Part shown: positions 37,501 through 49,440 of the stretch, piece by piece
Numbering within the stretch: the stretch's first letter is position 1
Layout: each line of letters opens with the position of its first letter
The notes under the pieces: model-generated
Seen by the model: only the letters and a program-made list of their open reading frames with translations
Database searches by the model: none
What the model was told of the DNA's origin: nothing
Translations under genes and position numbers: made by a program
Origin: Medicago truncatula
Lineage: Eukaryota; Streptophyta; Magnoliopsida; Fabales; Fabaceae
NCBI RefSeq assembly: GCF_003473485.1
Contig: NC_053046.1
Location: 12,472,001 to 12,536,000 of the forward strand
Direction of reading: 5' to 3'
DNA length: 64,000 nucleotides

Positions 37501-38110
37501 TCAAGCTTCAAAGACACAAAGATCAAGTTCATCTTTGGTATATATAAATTTTCTTTTTATAATTGGGTTGTTGGTTTTAAGTATCCTCTTCCTCCCTACA
37601 AATTAATTTAGGTGTGGGAATTCTTGAGTAGATATAGATGCCATTGTACAGTGAATTGAAACTTTCCTCACATATTGTACTGAACTTAAATATGGCTACA
37701 GCCTACATAGTATATAGTTAATAACTTTAGGAGTTAAAAAGGGGTCATACACAGCTAAACCTAATAGAATATGTAGCCATTGGTTTAATTCAGTATGGTT
37801 CTCGGTTTGCATAATGCATTCCATTTCTATTTATATGGAGAAAGGGATTTGTTTTGGGGGGCTGGGGGTGTGAGGTTTTGGTGGATGAATTGTGTAACAA
37901 GTAATTTCAGCTCAATTTTCTAATTATGGGAGTTTAGGTAGATTTTTTCATCACACCTTTTTCTTTTATCTTTTAAAGCTTCGTGTAATTTTTCTGTCAA
38001 TCTCTAATGTTCTTCACTGTTTGTTGTTTCTCTCTTTTATCTAGGCGTGCTTGCTTATGGTGATATTTGGAGTCGTGCTTCTCATCATCATCATTGTTGT
38101 TGCTGCTTAG
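34573..38110 (+). CDS. SYP22: Qa-SNARE syntaxin of the SYP2 group (SYP22/VAM3-like)
   Basis: Join 34573-34745, 34834-34927, 36209-36348, 36482-36556, 37129-37286, 37437-37537, 38045-38110; 268 residues, close to the family's usual length. All seven exons fit in phase with GT-AG ends. [16 protein letters not shown] opens it. The N-terminal Habc bundle covers about 25-130 ([36 protein letters not shown]). The SNARE motif is about 172-235, with the central-layer Gln in [11 protein letters not shown] (Gln209). Residues 249-268 form the C-terminal membrane anchor, encoded alone by the last exon. SYP2 syntaxins drive fusion at the prevacuolar compartment and tonoplast, with VTI11, SYP51 and VAMP727 in Arabidopsis. 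Intron 2 holds a Tourist-like MITE. Confidence 0.95.
35593..35864. mobile_element. Tourist-like MITE in SYP22-like intron 2
   Basis: Ends GGGTCTGTTTGGATTGAC and CCTAAACAGGGTC, flanked by CAA on both sides. 272 bp, related to 1125-1417. Confidence 0.65.
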
Positions 38111-38945
38111 TCCATTATCAATCAAATGCAGTATTTACTGAGCCGCAGAATCTCTCTTGCTGATAATTTCACCTAGTGATGTTTTACCTGATCTCATGAA
38201 TAACTAGGTTTTGTCACTTTGTCTCATCTGGTTTCGTGCACGGTGGGGGGAAATTCCTTGCTCTATCCTGTCTTCGTTGTTAAGGGTGGTATGTTCTCCC
38301 TCCTCTCTATGTTGGTGTTTGAATTTTAAGGATGTGTCACACATCCTGCTTGTTGTGTAAATAATGTACCTGTTCATATTTAATAAAATAAATATTTAAT
38401 TCCTTTTTTATTTGTATTTGCAACTCAAAAAGCAGCATTTCCAACACTTAGCAATATCTCGATTTAGGAAAGTCAATTTTTCCTCCGCTTGGATTGCTGG
38501 TTTTCTTTTCCGATAATTGAAACTTATAGGTCTACATGACAAGGTCAAACTAGTAAAGGTCCCCTGCAAGTTTGCATGGATCTCATGGAAAAAAATCGAT
38601 AACGAACATACGTGATACGTGTGGAATTTTGCATGTGTCATTAAATGAAGAGTTTTCTGAATATTAGAGCTGGAAGAAACAGATGTGTAACTGTTGAACA
38701 AATCAAAAGATAAATTCTGACTCCTAAACTGAAAGACATCTATATTAACATTACTAACAATCTGTGAAGTAAACCCTGAAATGCATTTGTTCAGCAAGTA
38801 AATAATGTAATTGCCTTGAAGAAAACATGGAGATGGTTCCTTAATCTATGGTTTTTGTTGTTGTCTTGTTTCAAAATCTAATTGCTGTGTTGAAACCTGC
38901 CACCTGGTAATTGTAGGTTCTAATTGTGGTTAGTCTCTCGAACAC

Positions 38946-40040
38946 TGTGTTTGGTTGTAGTGAAATAGGGGAGAGAGAAATTTCTGAGAGAGAAATTGGA
39001 GAGAGATATCTAACTTCTCCTGTTTGGTATGCTAAGAAATAAGAAAGAGAGAAATTATTAGGGTGGGACCCATCCCTTTTTCTTTTCTTCGCTGATGTGG
39101 GAAGAGAGTTCGGGGAACACTACTTTTGTTTCCACTTTCCACTATATACCCTTGTCCCACCTTTTCCTCATTTTTGTTTATTTTGCAAAATAGTTTTTTT
39201 TTTTTTTTTTTTTTACAGCATTTTGCAAATTAGTTGCATTCTTCTCACCAAGCTTTTGTTCCACCTGCAGTGACATTTCTTTTTTCACACATAAGTATTT
39301 TTCTTTTTTTATGGTAAATATGAATTTTTTTAGTAACACACATTCCTTCAAAAGAAAGTAACACACATAAATAGTTCTTTTTAAAAAATATATAACACAC
39401 ATTTTATTTTGAAAGAAGGAGCGAGTAACCATCCCCGTGAGCTTAGCTCAGTTGGTAGGGATATTGCATATTATATGCAGGAGCCGGGGTTCGAACCCCG
39501 GACACTCCACTTCTCCACAATTAAATTGTGTGAGCTCTAGCCACTAGGCTACTTGACCAAAAAAAAAAAAAAAAAAAGAAGGAGCGAGTAACCCACACTT
39601 TTTTTTAAAGAGGAGAGTAACACACATCATCCGTTTCTCGTTAATTAAAAATAATAATTTAACTCTTAATTACTTAATCTTTTTAGATTAATTTAATTAA
39701 TTAAAAAAACATTTTAAACCATTTTAGATTAATCCTAAAGCCATTTAAATTATTTAATTAATTTGATTATATTTTAGGTTACCAAATAAAAAAACCAATG
39801 ACTTAATTAATTAACTGAAATTAATTTAAGTAAAATAAAAATGTGAGATTGATAGGTTTTTTAATGAAGGGGTATTTTAGTATTTTTAAACATAATCAAC
39901 ACTTCTCTCTTTTCTATTTCTCTTCTCTCTCTTTTAAACCAAACAACACATCAAATCTATTCTATTTCTCTTATCTTTCTCTCTTACCATATTCTCTCTC
40001 ACCTATTTATCTCCTTAATATCTTCTCACAACCAAACACA
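38946..40040. mobile_element. Non-autonomous element with TGTGTTTGGTTGT ends, carrying a SINE
   Basis: Ends TGTGTTTGGTTGTAG and CACAACCAAACACA. Subterminal parts are GAGAGAGAAATT-rich on the left and CTCTCTC-rich on the right, which makes an imperfect inverted repeat. Without the SINE and its duplication it is about 930 bp. No coding. Confidence 0.6.
39431..39577 (+). mobile_element. tRNA-derived SINE with perfect 16-bp target duplication
   Basis: 147 bp. The head is like a tRNA gene: TTAGCTCAGTTGGTAGGG as box A and GGGTTCGAACCCCGG as box B. It then continues with a SINE-type body (CACTTCTCCACAATT, GTGTGAGCTCTAGCC) and ends in about 19 A. It is flanked by GAAGGAGCGAGTAACC at 39415-39430 and 39578-39593, identical on both sides, the mark of LINE-mediated insertion. 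The intact boxes, clean tail and perfect duplication indicate a young copy. Confidence 0.92.
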
Positions 40041-40222
40041 CCATAAATAAGTTATGCGTTAAAGGACAAAATATGAACTCAGAAAAAAATTATTTTCGGC
40101 ACTAACCACCTTCAACATTATTGAAAGCCTATCACTATTTGAAAGAAATCATAACTCTGAGATAGAAAACATTTACAGAGCATCTAATTAGGGATATAAT
40201 ATTTAGACTGCTATTAAATGTA

Positions 40223-41089
40223 AGAGTATTACTTTTTCCACCCTATAGGATTCTCTTGCGCCCTGCCTTTTTTTCAAAAATGCTCTTGAGATTTCTGGAT
40301 TTTATAATCCGGAATCATGTTTACTATTTCGGATTTTATTATTTGGAGAATTCTTATGTATAATCAGTCATCAGAATCTCTCACATTTCAGCAGTTTTGA
40401 GTTTTCCTTTTAAAAACAACAAAAAAACTAAGTAAAAAATGCTAAAAACGTGTCAAATAAAATTATAACAATATAAAAATACAACCAAAAGATTCTAAAA
40501 ATCAAATAAAACTAGTGCAAATTTTTTTTTCTTCAGATTTTTATGAGAATATGAGTAATTAAAAAAAAATGAAAAATAGGTCTAAATAATGGAATTTTGG
40601 ATTTTGAGGGGCAGAGTCCCGTAAGAAGTTCCTTCTATAGGAGTCATGGTCCTTGAATTTTTTTCTGATTTTTTGGGGTAGTTTCAGAGCAATCCGATCA
40701 AGTAGTCTGAAAACCCGATTTTTGACTAAGAACAAGTAACAATGATCCAAAACAAAAGGATAAGAGTTATGAAGATTAATATTGTCCCTAAAATAACTAT
40801 ACATATTACAAATATGTTTAGGATTTGTGCTCGGATTATATACTCAGAACTATTTTACCTAAAAAAATGGTGTTTAGGGGTTTCCGGATTTAATCCGGAA
40901 ACATCATGTAACACGCCCTATTTTTTGAAGTTTCCGGATTACAAAATCCGGAAAAATCCGTAACTCCATTTTTCACCCTATAAAGGCAAACACCATTCTG
41001 GATCATGAAATCCGAAAAACTCAAAGGCATTTTAAAAAAAAAAACACAGGGCGCGCGAGAATTCTATAGGATGGGAAAAGTAATACTCT
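40223..41089. mobile_element. 867-bp element with inverted repeats of about 95 bp or more
   Basis: Ends AGAGTATTACTTTTTCCACC and its near-complement GGGAAAAGTAATACTCT. The arms stay alignable for about 95 bp, including CCTATAG(G/A)ATTCTC and GCGCCCTG. Several TTTCCGGATT/AATCCGGAAA motifs occur inside. No coding. Relatives of its interior occur at about 11190-11480. Confidence 0.75.
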
Positions 41090-41257
41090 AAATGAAACAA
41101 GTGAATCTGATTATTACATAAATTATGGATTATGATGTTGCTTGAGCTGGGCTCTGATATTTCAATTTGAGAGGCACATCATGATATTCAATTTGAGAGG
41201 CATATCGAAAGATAAAACAATATATTATGTTACATGGAAGTAATTGGGTTTGGTGGC

Positions 41258-41545
41258 GAAGCCATAAATTTTTGTACGGGGCCAATTTTTTTTTTTTTTT
41301 TTTTTTTTGAGGTAATGTGCTATTTTAACAATTTTAATGTTAAGAAAGTTCTCTTTGTAAAGTTTTGAAACAAAATATATTTATCATACAAGTATATATT
41401 TTTTGACTTTCTTATTCTTACTAGTTTTTGATAAATAAACTCATTTGTAATAGCTAATCACAAAATATACCAACTTATTCAAATAAAATAAAAGTTAGGG
41501 TGGCCAAAAATACCCCATTGACATGCATAACTTCACCCATGACTG
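41258..41545. mobile_element. Degenerate hAT-like MITE
   Basis: The left part GGTGGCGAAGCCATAAATTT, a poly(T), and the right part with GGGTGGCCAAAAATACCCC resemble the subterminal structure of the CAGTGGCGGAGCC family at 23305. The ends are eroded and no duplication is visible. Confidence 0.35.
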
Positions 41546-41689
41546 GGTTTATTTTATTTTTTACATGACATTTGGTTATAGTGAAAAAAACACAACATGA
41601 AAGTAAATTTAAAATAGGATATTCACCACAAAAATTTTAAAAAAAAAATTATGTCTTTATGAAAAAAATATACATTAGTTTTTTTTATT

Positions 41690-42070
41690 TTTTTAGGCAA
41701 AATAGAAAATATAATAAATAAAAAAGAAAGACGTACAAAGATAGGGGGATATTAGACCCCAGGAATAACCCAAACGAGAATACAACATAAAAAATCCAAG
41801 TAGATCAATTCTAATCTATCCTAACAAAAATAACTAATCACATGCGTAATCCAGTGAACCCGCATACGGGCGCGAAACCAAGTTACAAAAAAGGTATGAA
41901 AGTGATCATTGTAGAGAACAGTTCGAGTTTAAGTACGGCGAATGGATCGACCTCCAACACAGTAACAAAATCCAAGTGCCGACAGCTCCTTGATCAGCAC
42001 GGTAGCAAACAAAGCTCTTTCGAGCAATACCAAAGTGAAGATAGACATGTCCCTCCATATCTCAATTTAA
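41690..42070 (-). mobile_element. Probable LINE 3'-end fragment
   Basis: On the minus strand the sequence has GTTTGGGTTATTCCTGGGGT, then CTAATATCCCCCTATCTTTG, then an A/T-rich tail ending in TTTTGCC and A-rich sequence. This matches my recollection of legume non-LTR element 3' ends. No coding domain could be read, so this is tentative. Confidence 0.4.
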
Positions 42071-42415
42071 ATTATAAAAATCATAAAAATGTAAATTAAT
42101 ATGAACAATTTAATAGATGCACACTTGCAAAAAAAAATAAAAATTAATAAATACATGTCTACATAAATACTAAATTCATAATTAAATTTGCTCAACACAC
42201 AAATTCAACAAAAAAAAAATCAAAATCAAATTTTAAAAAATGTAATGTAATAAAAAATAATTATTTCAATTTAAAATTTATTTGGGTTATTTTAACGTAA
42301 ACTATGACTTTTAAATAGTGGACTTGTATTTATTTACTCATTGCTACTTTTGAGAGGATCCACTTAAGATTCCGTTCTCGTCGTTGTCGTGTTCCATTCA
42401 AAAGAAGAACGAACA

Positions 42416-45040
42416 ATGAACAGTTCATCACCGGCTCATTCATCAATTTCAACGACGGCGGTCGTGGGCGGCGGAGTCGGAGGTATGAGCAACGCCGCCG
42501 TTTCCGTTGACGATTTTCATTTTCCTTATGATCACATTTCAACAGAAGAGCGAAAAGATGAAGCCATGCTAGGTTGGTTATTTTTTGTGGGTTTCATTCA
42601 ATTTGATTTCTTTCTTCTCTATTTGTTTTGATCTTCGTTCAAAATTCAAACTTTGCTGTTATTTCAAAACGGGTATGACTTTCATAGTTTCACGAGTAGT
42701 TCTAAAGTACCATAATTGATAAGATATATTTTAGGAACTAAGGCTCTGTTTGGATAAACAATTTAATTTGCAGCTTATAAGATTAACACTTATTCATGAT
42801 AAGTGCTAAATAAAGTGAAATTATTTACGTATATGCTATAGCTTATGAAAATAAGCTGAAAACAGCTTATAAACATGTCATAAGTTGTTAACATGCTCTA
42901 AGTGTCTGTTTGGATTAAATTATTTTTGAGTTTATTCAAAAAATGTTATGCAAATAAATAAGCTTTTATGTATTATTCATAAGCTTGTCAAGGTAGTTTA
43001 TGAAAAAAACAGCTTATGAAGAGACAATTTTTGTTAGTGAGAACTTATGAATTACTAACATAAAAGCTTATTTATTTGCATAAGTTATTTTTCATAACCT
43101 AAAAAATAAGCCAATCCAAAAGGGCCCTAAGTAGGAGAGCGATTTGGATTTTCTGGAGTCGGGTTTACCACCCAGCTGGCTGTAGAGGATCCAATTTGCT
43201 AGGAGAGACTAGAGAGTGATTCTCGAGGGATTAAATTGAAGGTTTATTGTTTTTTTAACAACATATGTGAGTGGTTAGTTGTTAGTGATGTTAGTGGGTT
43301 AGATTTGAACTATTGGGAAAACTAAGTCCTACATATGTAAAAGATAAGGCCTGATTAGAGTTTATAAAGAGTGGCACGCCTCACTTTACAATCCGGTTTT
43401 GTAAGATCGAGTTAGGCCCAATATAAAAATTTAATATGAACCATCCCTGATTCCTCCAAGCTCGATGTTCCTTTCCCAAATCACCTTATCACTCTTATGA
43501 TACCGTATTACCTTTATGGTGAAGTTAATGAACGGCTCTCTTTCAGGCTATAACAACGATTTAGGGAGAAACAAAGAGGACTAGAAGAGGAAGAGAGGAT
43601 AGACTTTTTTTTTTTTTTTGGGAAATAGAGATGATAGACTTTAATCTTGCGGAGTTTTCTAAAAAATTACTGTTAACAACCATTGATTAACATTCAATGC
43701 AGATTATTTAGGGGTTCTCAAGGTTTGAACTAGTAATATGTAGCCTTAAATTTTGTTCTGGTTATAATTCATATCAGCAAGGCCTTTTTGTATTGTCTTG
43801 TGTGTTGAATACTCACTCATCTTAATCATGGTTACCAAAACAATGTAGGGCCAAAATGAATTTTTGTTTTAAATAGCATCTATGTGGGTTTTGAACAAAA
43901 TTAATGTGCATTCTTTTGGCTGGTTTTCCTGTATTTTCACATAACTCGTGTATTTAGACATTCTGATTTCTGATTTTTGCAGTGCTAAAGTCGGATCTTA
44001 TGGCTGCACTTGACAAGGAGGTTAAATCCCTGGATGAAGATAACTGGAAATTTGAAGGACCTCGTTCTCGGATTCACCTTGTATCACGTCGAGGTGGTTA
44101 GTATATCAATTTTGTTAACCGCCTTATTGGGGTATCTTAATTATCATCAGGGATCCCTGCAATATTTTACAGCATTATTTTGATCCATTTTGTTGCCACT
44201 GATTTAAACACGAGACACTAAATCTTACTTGATTCTGGCTTTAAGTTAATTGATGCTATTTTTTAGTCCCTGCTCATAACCAAACATTTTATGGTGTTGA
44301 AACTAAATGAACTCGTTCTAAATGTGGTTGAAAAAAATCTGTATATAATAGCGCCGGTGTACACTTTTCATTATATGCATGCACTTTCTCATAGACAACT
44401 AAATATATATTTTCTAAATCCTAAATTAAATTCGATAATCATCCACTCTGGCATCTTTCACAACAGTTCTCGTTTTGACATATGTTTCTAAGTTGCTATT
44501 TATTTCTTCACTTCACTGCTAACCTATTAACAAACAGAACTCAGTGCCTTTAGCTTGGTCGATATAATTGTTACATTATCTAGTGATAAATTCTCAAAAA
44601 CAAATCACGTTCATGTTACATCGCTGAAATCTAGTTTGGTCACTTGCAAGATTTCTAGGTATCAATGTTTTTATTAAAGAAAGTAGCATTGGACTAAGGA
44701 TGACTGTCTACCTGTACTGTGATATTTAGTTAGATTTTTTCTTTTGCTAATGTTTTCAACTTGCCCTGCCCCATTTTCTCTTCATTTGTTGATGTCTCTG
44801 ACATAAGCAGAATGGCAGTATCATAGGAAGTAGTGTATTGCTCTTTTGAATTACTGTTATCTTGTTCGCTCGGTTTTGTTTACTTGTTTTAGATAATAGA
44901 CTAGCATGTCTCTTCTTTACATTGACCAGGGAGGCCTGAGAGACTTAAGCTTTGTTTCTTCTAAATATTTTGCTGCAGGTGGTCATCTCCATAGGCCCAC
45001 AGAAATTTCAAAGAATTGGAATTTTACTCCACCGAAATAG
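42416..45040 (+). CDS. SAMBA-like protein (plant APC/C regulator)
   Basis: Join 42416-42572, 43983-44096, 44979-45040; 110 residues. The second intron could start three bases earlier (exon 2 ending 44093), losing one Gly from a GGG run. The N-terminus is Ser- and Gly-rich (MNSSSPAHSSISTTAVVGGG). The core is acidic and charged: DDFHFPYDHISTEERKDEAM, KSDLMAALDKEVKSLDED, WKFEGPRSRIHLVSRRG. This agrees with what I recall of Arabidopsis SAMBA (At1g32310), a small plant-only protein that binds APC/C and limits organ size through A2-type cyclin turnover. Support also comes from position: in Arabidopsis SAMBA lies beside HSFA1D, and here an HSFA1 gene is the next intact gene. Intron 1 contains two Tourist-like MITEs. 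The family call is from memory. Confidence 0.72.
42742..43127. mobile_element. Two adjacent Tourist-like MITEs in SAMBA-like intron 1
   Basis: 42742-42898 starts GGCTCTGTTTGGATAAAC after TAA but has no right end. 42902-43127 is complete, with ends GTGTCTGTTTGGATT and AATCCAAAAGGGCCC and the duplication TAA on both sides (42899-42901 and 43128-43130). Confidence 0.65.
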
Positions 45041-46579
45041 TTGCAATGGAACTCTGTCACCTCGAAGCAACGTGCCTCTGTTTAATTATCCAGTGATTAT
45101 GGCTGTGTTCTGCAGAAAAGAGTTATTAGGCTGCATTGATAGAAAGCATTTTGGTTATGCTACAATTTCGCGTGATTTATAGTTCTGGAAGAACATGATG
45201 AGTTGATGATTACATAGGTGCCTTTCAATGAGTCCTTGGCCTTTATAGTCTGTGTAGAGAAGTTGGTGTCATTTTAATGTATGCAGTATCATTGCTTCAG
45301 TTTTGAGGGGTCAATAGTTAATTGCAGTTGATTGTTTCAAAATTTATGTATTTTAATTTAGTGGGAATCATTAAAAAACCAAGTTAGTGTGAGTTTGTAT
45401 TTTTATATTTAACCTGTTTATTTTTTGACAGGATATTTTACCTGTCTATAAATATCCGAGTACTGTATGATATATTTATTTGATATGAATAAGGAAGGAA
45501 TTTCATTGAAAGTTTTATGATGGAAATTATTACTGATATCTGGTACTCATGTACCAGATATAGAAACTAATTACTTGTTACCTAGCCTGCATATGTAGCA
45601 ACAAGTTTACAAAATTTGTCATTCTAATTTCTTAACTCCAAGGCAAGTAAATCCTCTCTGCCTTAATAAAAAATCTAGTTCAAAATTTCTTTCACAATGG
45701 CGAGTTTCACCCACAAAGAACATACTCCCCCATCCCTTTGTTAGAACAACAATTGTCTCTTTTCACAAGTGTTTCTTACTCGTTCTGTTCATTGTATTCA
45801 TACCATGTGCACCCTTGTTCTGGTTGAGACACTGATACCACACTTGCCGGAAGCCTCAAATATTTTGAGACTAGTCTTAACTGAACTGTCAAACTAGACA
45901 ACAAACATCTATCCACAAAGTCTCAACCACAAACTAGCAATTAAGACTATCATTTCATAATAGAGAGGAATGTAACATGGATCAATAGTCAGATGTTTTC
46001 TGATACACAAAAGTCCTCGTTTCTGAGGCGAGTGTAGAGCGTACTTGCATCTCTATAGTTGAATTAATAATATGAACATCATAACTAGAGTTTTCAGACA
46101 TAAGAGAGAAATTTAGGATATGTTTTTTTTTACTTAAACACAAAGATTTTATTTGATTTGCTTCTGCTTAATATGTTACAACACTTCTTCTTTTATAGCT
46201 AAGGAGGTACACTAAAAGATGAAAACAAAATTATTCATACACATGTCATTATAAAACATCATTGACATGCTTTACAATTATGCAAGACATGTTCATGACA
46301 CTTTTGACTCACATGGCAAATTATTGACATATTTTAAATTAAAAAACGAAAATACAACTATTCATATACATTACAATTATGCAAGACGTACTTTTTGACT
46401 AAGATGTCACATTATCGGTCCCTAATCCGAACAGTTTAACTCAAAATTTATTTGATAATGGTCTTAAATAATAAAAGCCTATGTGTAAAGCTAAAACCAT
46501 CAACAAAATTTGGAAAACAAAGAACAAAACCAAAATCTGATGACCTTCACCCACAATGAACAAAATCTGAGGATCAATC
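45041..46579. other. Intergenic, 3' side of SAMBA-like gene
   Basis: Probable 3' UTR for the first few hundred bases. The rest is AT-rich with no recognisable gene or delimitable repeat. Confidence 0.5.
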
Positions 46580-46586
46580 AGAGGAG

Positions 46587-46714
46587 ATTCCAACATCACA
46601 ACGCCTAATGACCAAACATCACCAACAAATTCATGAGTATTTTCACCACAGTTCCAACATCACAACGCCTAATGACCAAACATCACCAACAAATTCATGA
46701 GTATTTTCACCACA
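46587..46714. repeat. 64-bp tandem duplication in the kinase pseudogene
   Basis: The unit TTCCAACATCACAACGCCTA ... TTTTCACCACAG occurs twice in direct succession and appears identical. It encodes, on the minus strand, the GDVWSLGVVML region. Confidence 0.9.
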
Positions 46715-48130
46715 GTAACGTTTAGTATGGGAAAGGATTCTTTTTTCCATGATGGGAAAGTGTCATTTACAATCATAGATTAATAGTATTTTAATTGGAT
46801 GGTTGAGATTGAAGAAGTGGTAATTGCTGCAACTTGTTGTTGGATATTGCGTAACAAAAATTTCGATCCCACCAATTAATTAAATAATAATTTAGCATTT
46901 GTTTGTTTTAATTTATTTTTTGTATGAATTCATGGGCCTTATCAGTTTGGTTTGGGCTTATTGATTTCAATAAAAAAATTCGGACTAAATTAACCTCCAT
47001 AGAATGTTGTCATATTAAATTGAATTAGAGAAGGAAGTAATAAATTTTCAAAATTTGATTAAAAATATAAATAATATGTGGTAGTAAATTAATTAAATCA
47101 TGCGTAGTATTGCATATAACATAAAATATATTTTTTTTCTTTAAAAAAAATAATTTTGACATTAATTATAGGTGGCCTAAATTAGATTATTTATATTAAA
47201 TTATATACACAATATTAAAGCAATTAGTATTTTTTTGAAATTATGTACGTAAGTAAATATATTTAGATAGTAAATTTGAAACTTGGTAAAAAATTTTAAA
47301 CAAATGATCATAATAATTATTATTTGTTGTGGTGTTGGATAATTCAAGCAATATATTATCCAATATATTATAATTTTTTTCATAATAACATGTTTTAAAT
47401 AGTGTTGCAATTGGTTTATGTTTAATATTCATTTTGCTAGTTTAGTAGATAATTTATATTTGATTTAGGTTTAAGATTCTATCCTTTTATTATAGAGTTT
47501 ACAGTTTGATTAATCAGTGATCATCATTATCTTTGGTTTAGGGCTAAGATTCTTTCTTTTTAGTAGAGAGTTTAGATTTTGATTAGTCATTGATTATTGT
47601 TACATTTAGTTTAGGTCTAAGATTCTTTCCTTTTAGTGGAGAGTTTAAATTTTGATTAATCATCGATAATTGTTACATTTGGTTTAGGTCTAAGATTCTT
47701 TCTGCACATGAAAATAAACTTAACGCCCCAGAATAATATTTCAAAAGGGTAATGCTGTTTATGCATAAAGATGAGAAAATTGGTATTGAAAATTAAATGG
47801 AATACTTTGATAAAGTAAAAATAATTACTAGTGGAAAACTAAGAATTACTAAAATTAATTGACAATAATTTTATGGTTTTGAAACAAGAAGAAAAATTAA
47901 GTAATTAATATTTGATTGTTTTTCACGTATATAATAGGACACAATTGGAAAATAATAATATTACAATCCTATCAAAGAATAATAATAAAAAACACAATAC
48001 ATGGCAAAATCATTTATGGTTCAGACCAAGTAGAAACCAAAATTTCATATCTCCATTGTTTTGCTGGGTTTCTTACACCGACTTTTCCTATGACGCCATT
48101 TCTAGCATAGTGAGGTAAGCAAACGTTACC
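46714..48130. mobile_element. 1,417-bp insertion with 10-bp target duplication
   Basis: Ends AGTAACGTTT and, in reverse complement, GGTAACGTTT, flanked by TTTTCACCAC at 46704-46713 and 48131-48140. It splits the kinase reading between WGGE(K) and the WSLGVVML region. A 9-10-bp duplication is typical of Mutator-like elements, but the inverted ends are short and no transposase is visible. The interior is AT-rich and includes a 73-bp tandem array. Confidence 0.7.
47462..47705. repeat. 73-bp tandem array inside the insertion
   Basis: About 3.3 units marked by TTTAGG(T/G)(T/C)TAAGATTCT at 47462, 47535, 47608 and 47681, regularly 73 bp apart, followed by GAGAGTTTA and GATTAATCA-type motifs in each unit. 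Confidence 0.85.
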
Positions 48131-49144
48131 TTTTCACCACCCCATCTTTCAAGATCAAATCTTTCTGAACTCATGTATGCACATGTACTGCATTCATATC
48201 ATTTGCTTCAAATATCCCTTCAATCACATGACTAACTCCAAAATATGCTATTTTCACCTCCCCTTTTTCATTCAGAAACAAATTTGAAGGTTTAATATCT
48301 CTATGAACAATGTTCATACCATGCAAATAGTTTAGCCCTTCCAAAGCATTCCTTGCCAATACACAAATCACCTCCTCAGGAAGCCTGTGATGCTGTTGCA
48401 AGATATCATGCAATGACCCTCCTTCCATTTATTCCATAACAAAACTAAGGTCACCAAACACGCCTTTAGTCTGAAGTGTCGGTGCTACATATGTTGGAAT
48501 GTAACAAACTGCATGACACCTTACAATATAAGGAGAATCAACGATCTTTTGAGAATCTCAGCTTCAAATGTTGGTGGTTGGTGAAATGCAATACCATCTT
48601 GATCAAAGTTTAAAATTTTCAATGCATAAAATGAATTACTCTTCTTGTGATGAACTCTGTACCCTATTCCACCATTTCCATGGCCAAGTACTGCTACTTT
48701 TTCAAGGTCTGAGAGGCTTCTGATACCATGAGAGGATGGTGATGAAATCAAAGATGGCATGCGGGTTTGGTTAGGGAAACTATGAGAAGAATGTGTAATT
48801 TGAGGTTTAGGTAATGAAAGCCTTAGAGCTTGCCCGTGTCTTCTTCTGATAACCGATGTCATGTCATTTACCTTGATTTTCACTAGAAGAAAAAGCACTT
48901 TGAAATAGGGTTTAAAGAATATGAGAATGGGAAAGATTTGATAGAAGAAAGACAAATTTTTGAATAGAGTTTGTTAGACAGGTGAGGTTTTGGTGGTGAT
49001 ATCATAGGTTGTTTTGATAAATTAGGATTTATGTAGTCAATAATCTATCCATGCGCTCGCAGTTAAGAATGTCTAAGGTCGTTGGATTGAGATTGGATCC
49101 ATATATATTTTTAAATTGAGCAATTTATTTCATATTTTCATTAC

Positions 49145-49440
49145 AATATGAGCAGGAGGTTGCTCATAATCAGTCAAACTGGATCAAACTGGATCCACTA
49201 CTACATCCCAAAGTTGCTAATGCATCAGATACAAGAGTTGACTTCACGATATGTATGACACACCTTAACATTCCACTTCAATTTTAATAAGCTACGAATT
49301 TGTTGAACTAATCTAAAACTAGCAACACCAAGATCTCCATTGTCACATAAATTACTCACCATCACATTAGAGTCCAATATGCAACTGATTCTTGTTAAAT
49401 CCATACCTCCTCGTCAACCGTTTGTTCTTCAACACACCCC
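49145..49440 (-). pseudogene. LINE-type RNase H fragment
   Basis: The minus-strand reading contains SCILDSNVMVSNLCDNGD, then VASFRLVQQIRS, then VCHTYREVNS and, in another frame, DALATLGC. This is the C-terminal half of the RNase H fold of plant non-LTR elements (HTYRE-N-CADALA-LG motif). At least one frame change. No reverse transcriptase nearby. Confidence 0.6.

Larger units (their letters stand above)
38111..42415. other. Intergenic, mostly transposon remnants
   Basis: The first 300 bases are the probable 3' UTR of the SYP22-like gene. The rest holds two large inverted-repeat elements (38946-40040 with a SINE inside, and 40223-41089), a degenerate hAT-like MITE (about 41258-41545), a LINE 3' tail (about 41690-42070) and AT-rich sequence. 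No gene seen. Confidence 0.6.
46580..48862 (-). pseudogene. MAP kinase kinase pseudogene (MKK7/9-like)
   Basis: Minus-strand reading from MTSVIRRRHGQALRLSL at 48862. Recognisable kinase parts in order: a glycine-rich loop (VLGHGNGGIGYRV), the ATP-binding Lys (YALKIL), the catalytic loop HRDIKPSN, a DFG motif changed to YFG, the APE-region relic AYMSSERFDLERWGG, and GDVWSLGVVMLE from subdomain IX. The start and the gap-free N-lobe fit group D plant MKKs. Defects: a frame change after EAEILKR, a stop in the VME*MEGG stretch, a frame change in the activation segment with the usual Ser/Thr sites absent, a 1,417-bp insertion, a 64-bp tandem duplication, and loss of the rest of the C-lobe. With the DFG Asp gone it could not be an active kinase. 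Confidence 0.88.

Noticed and set aside
39435-39510. Possible tRNA gene
   Set aside because: Boxes A and B look tRNA-like, but the sequence continues into a SINE body with a poly(A) tail and target duplication, and the same unit recurs at 32699 and 49655.
43320-43450. Possible LTR or TRIM fragment with CCGGTTTTGTAAGATCGAGT
   Set aside because: Resembles a common legume repeat, but no ends or duplication could be set, so it was not listed as an element.
46580-48862. Functional MAP kinase kinase
   Set aside because: The DFG Asp is replaced, there are a stop and frame changes, and most of the C-lobe is missing or interrupted.
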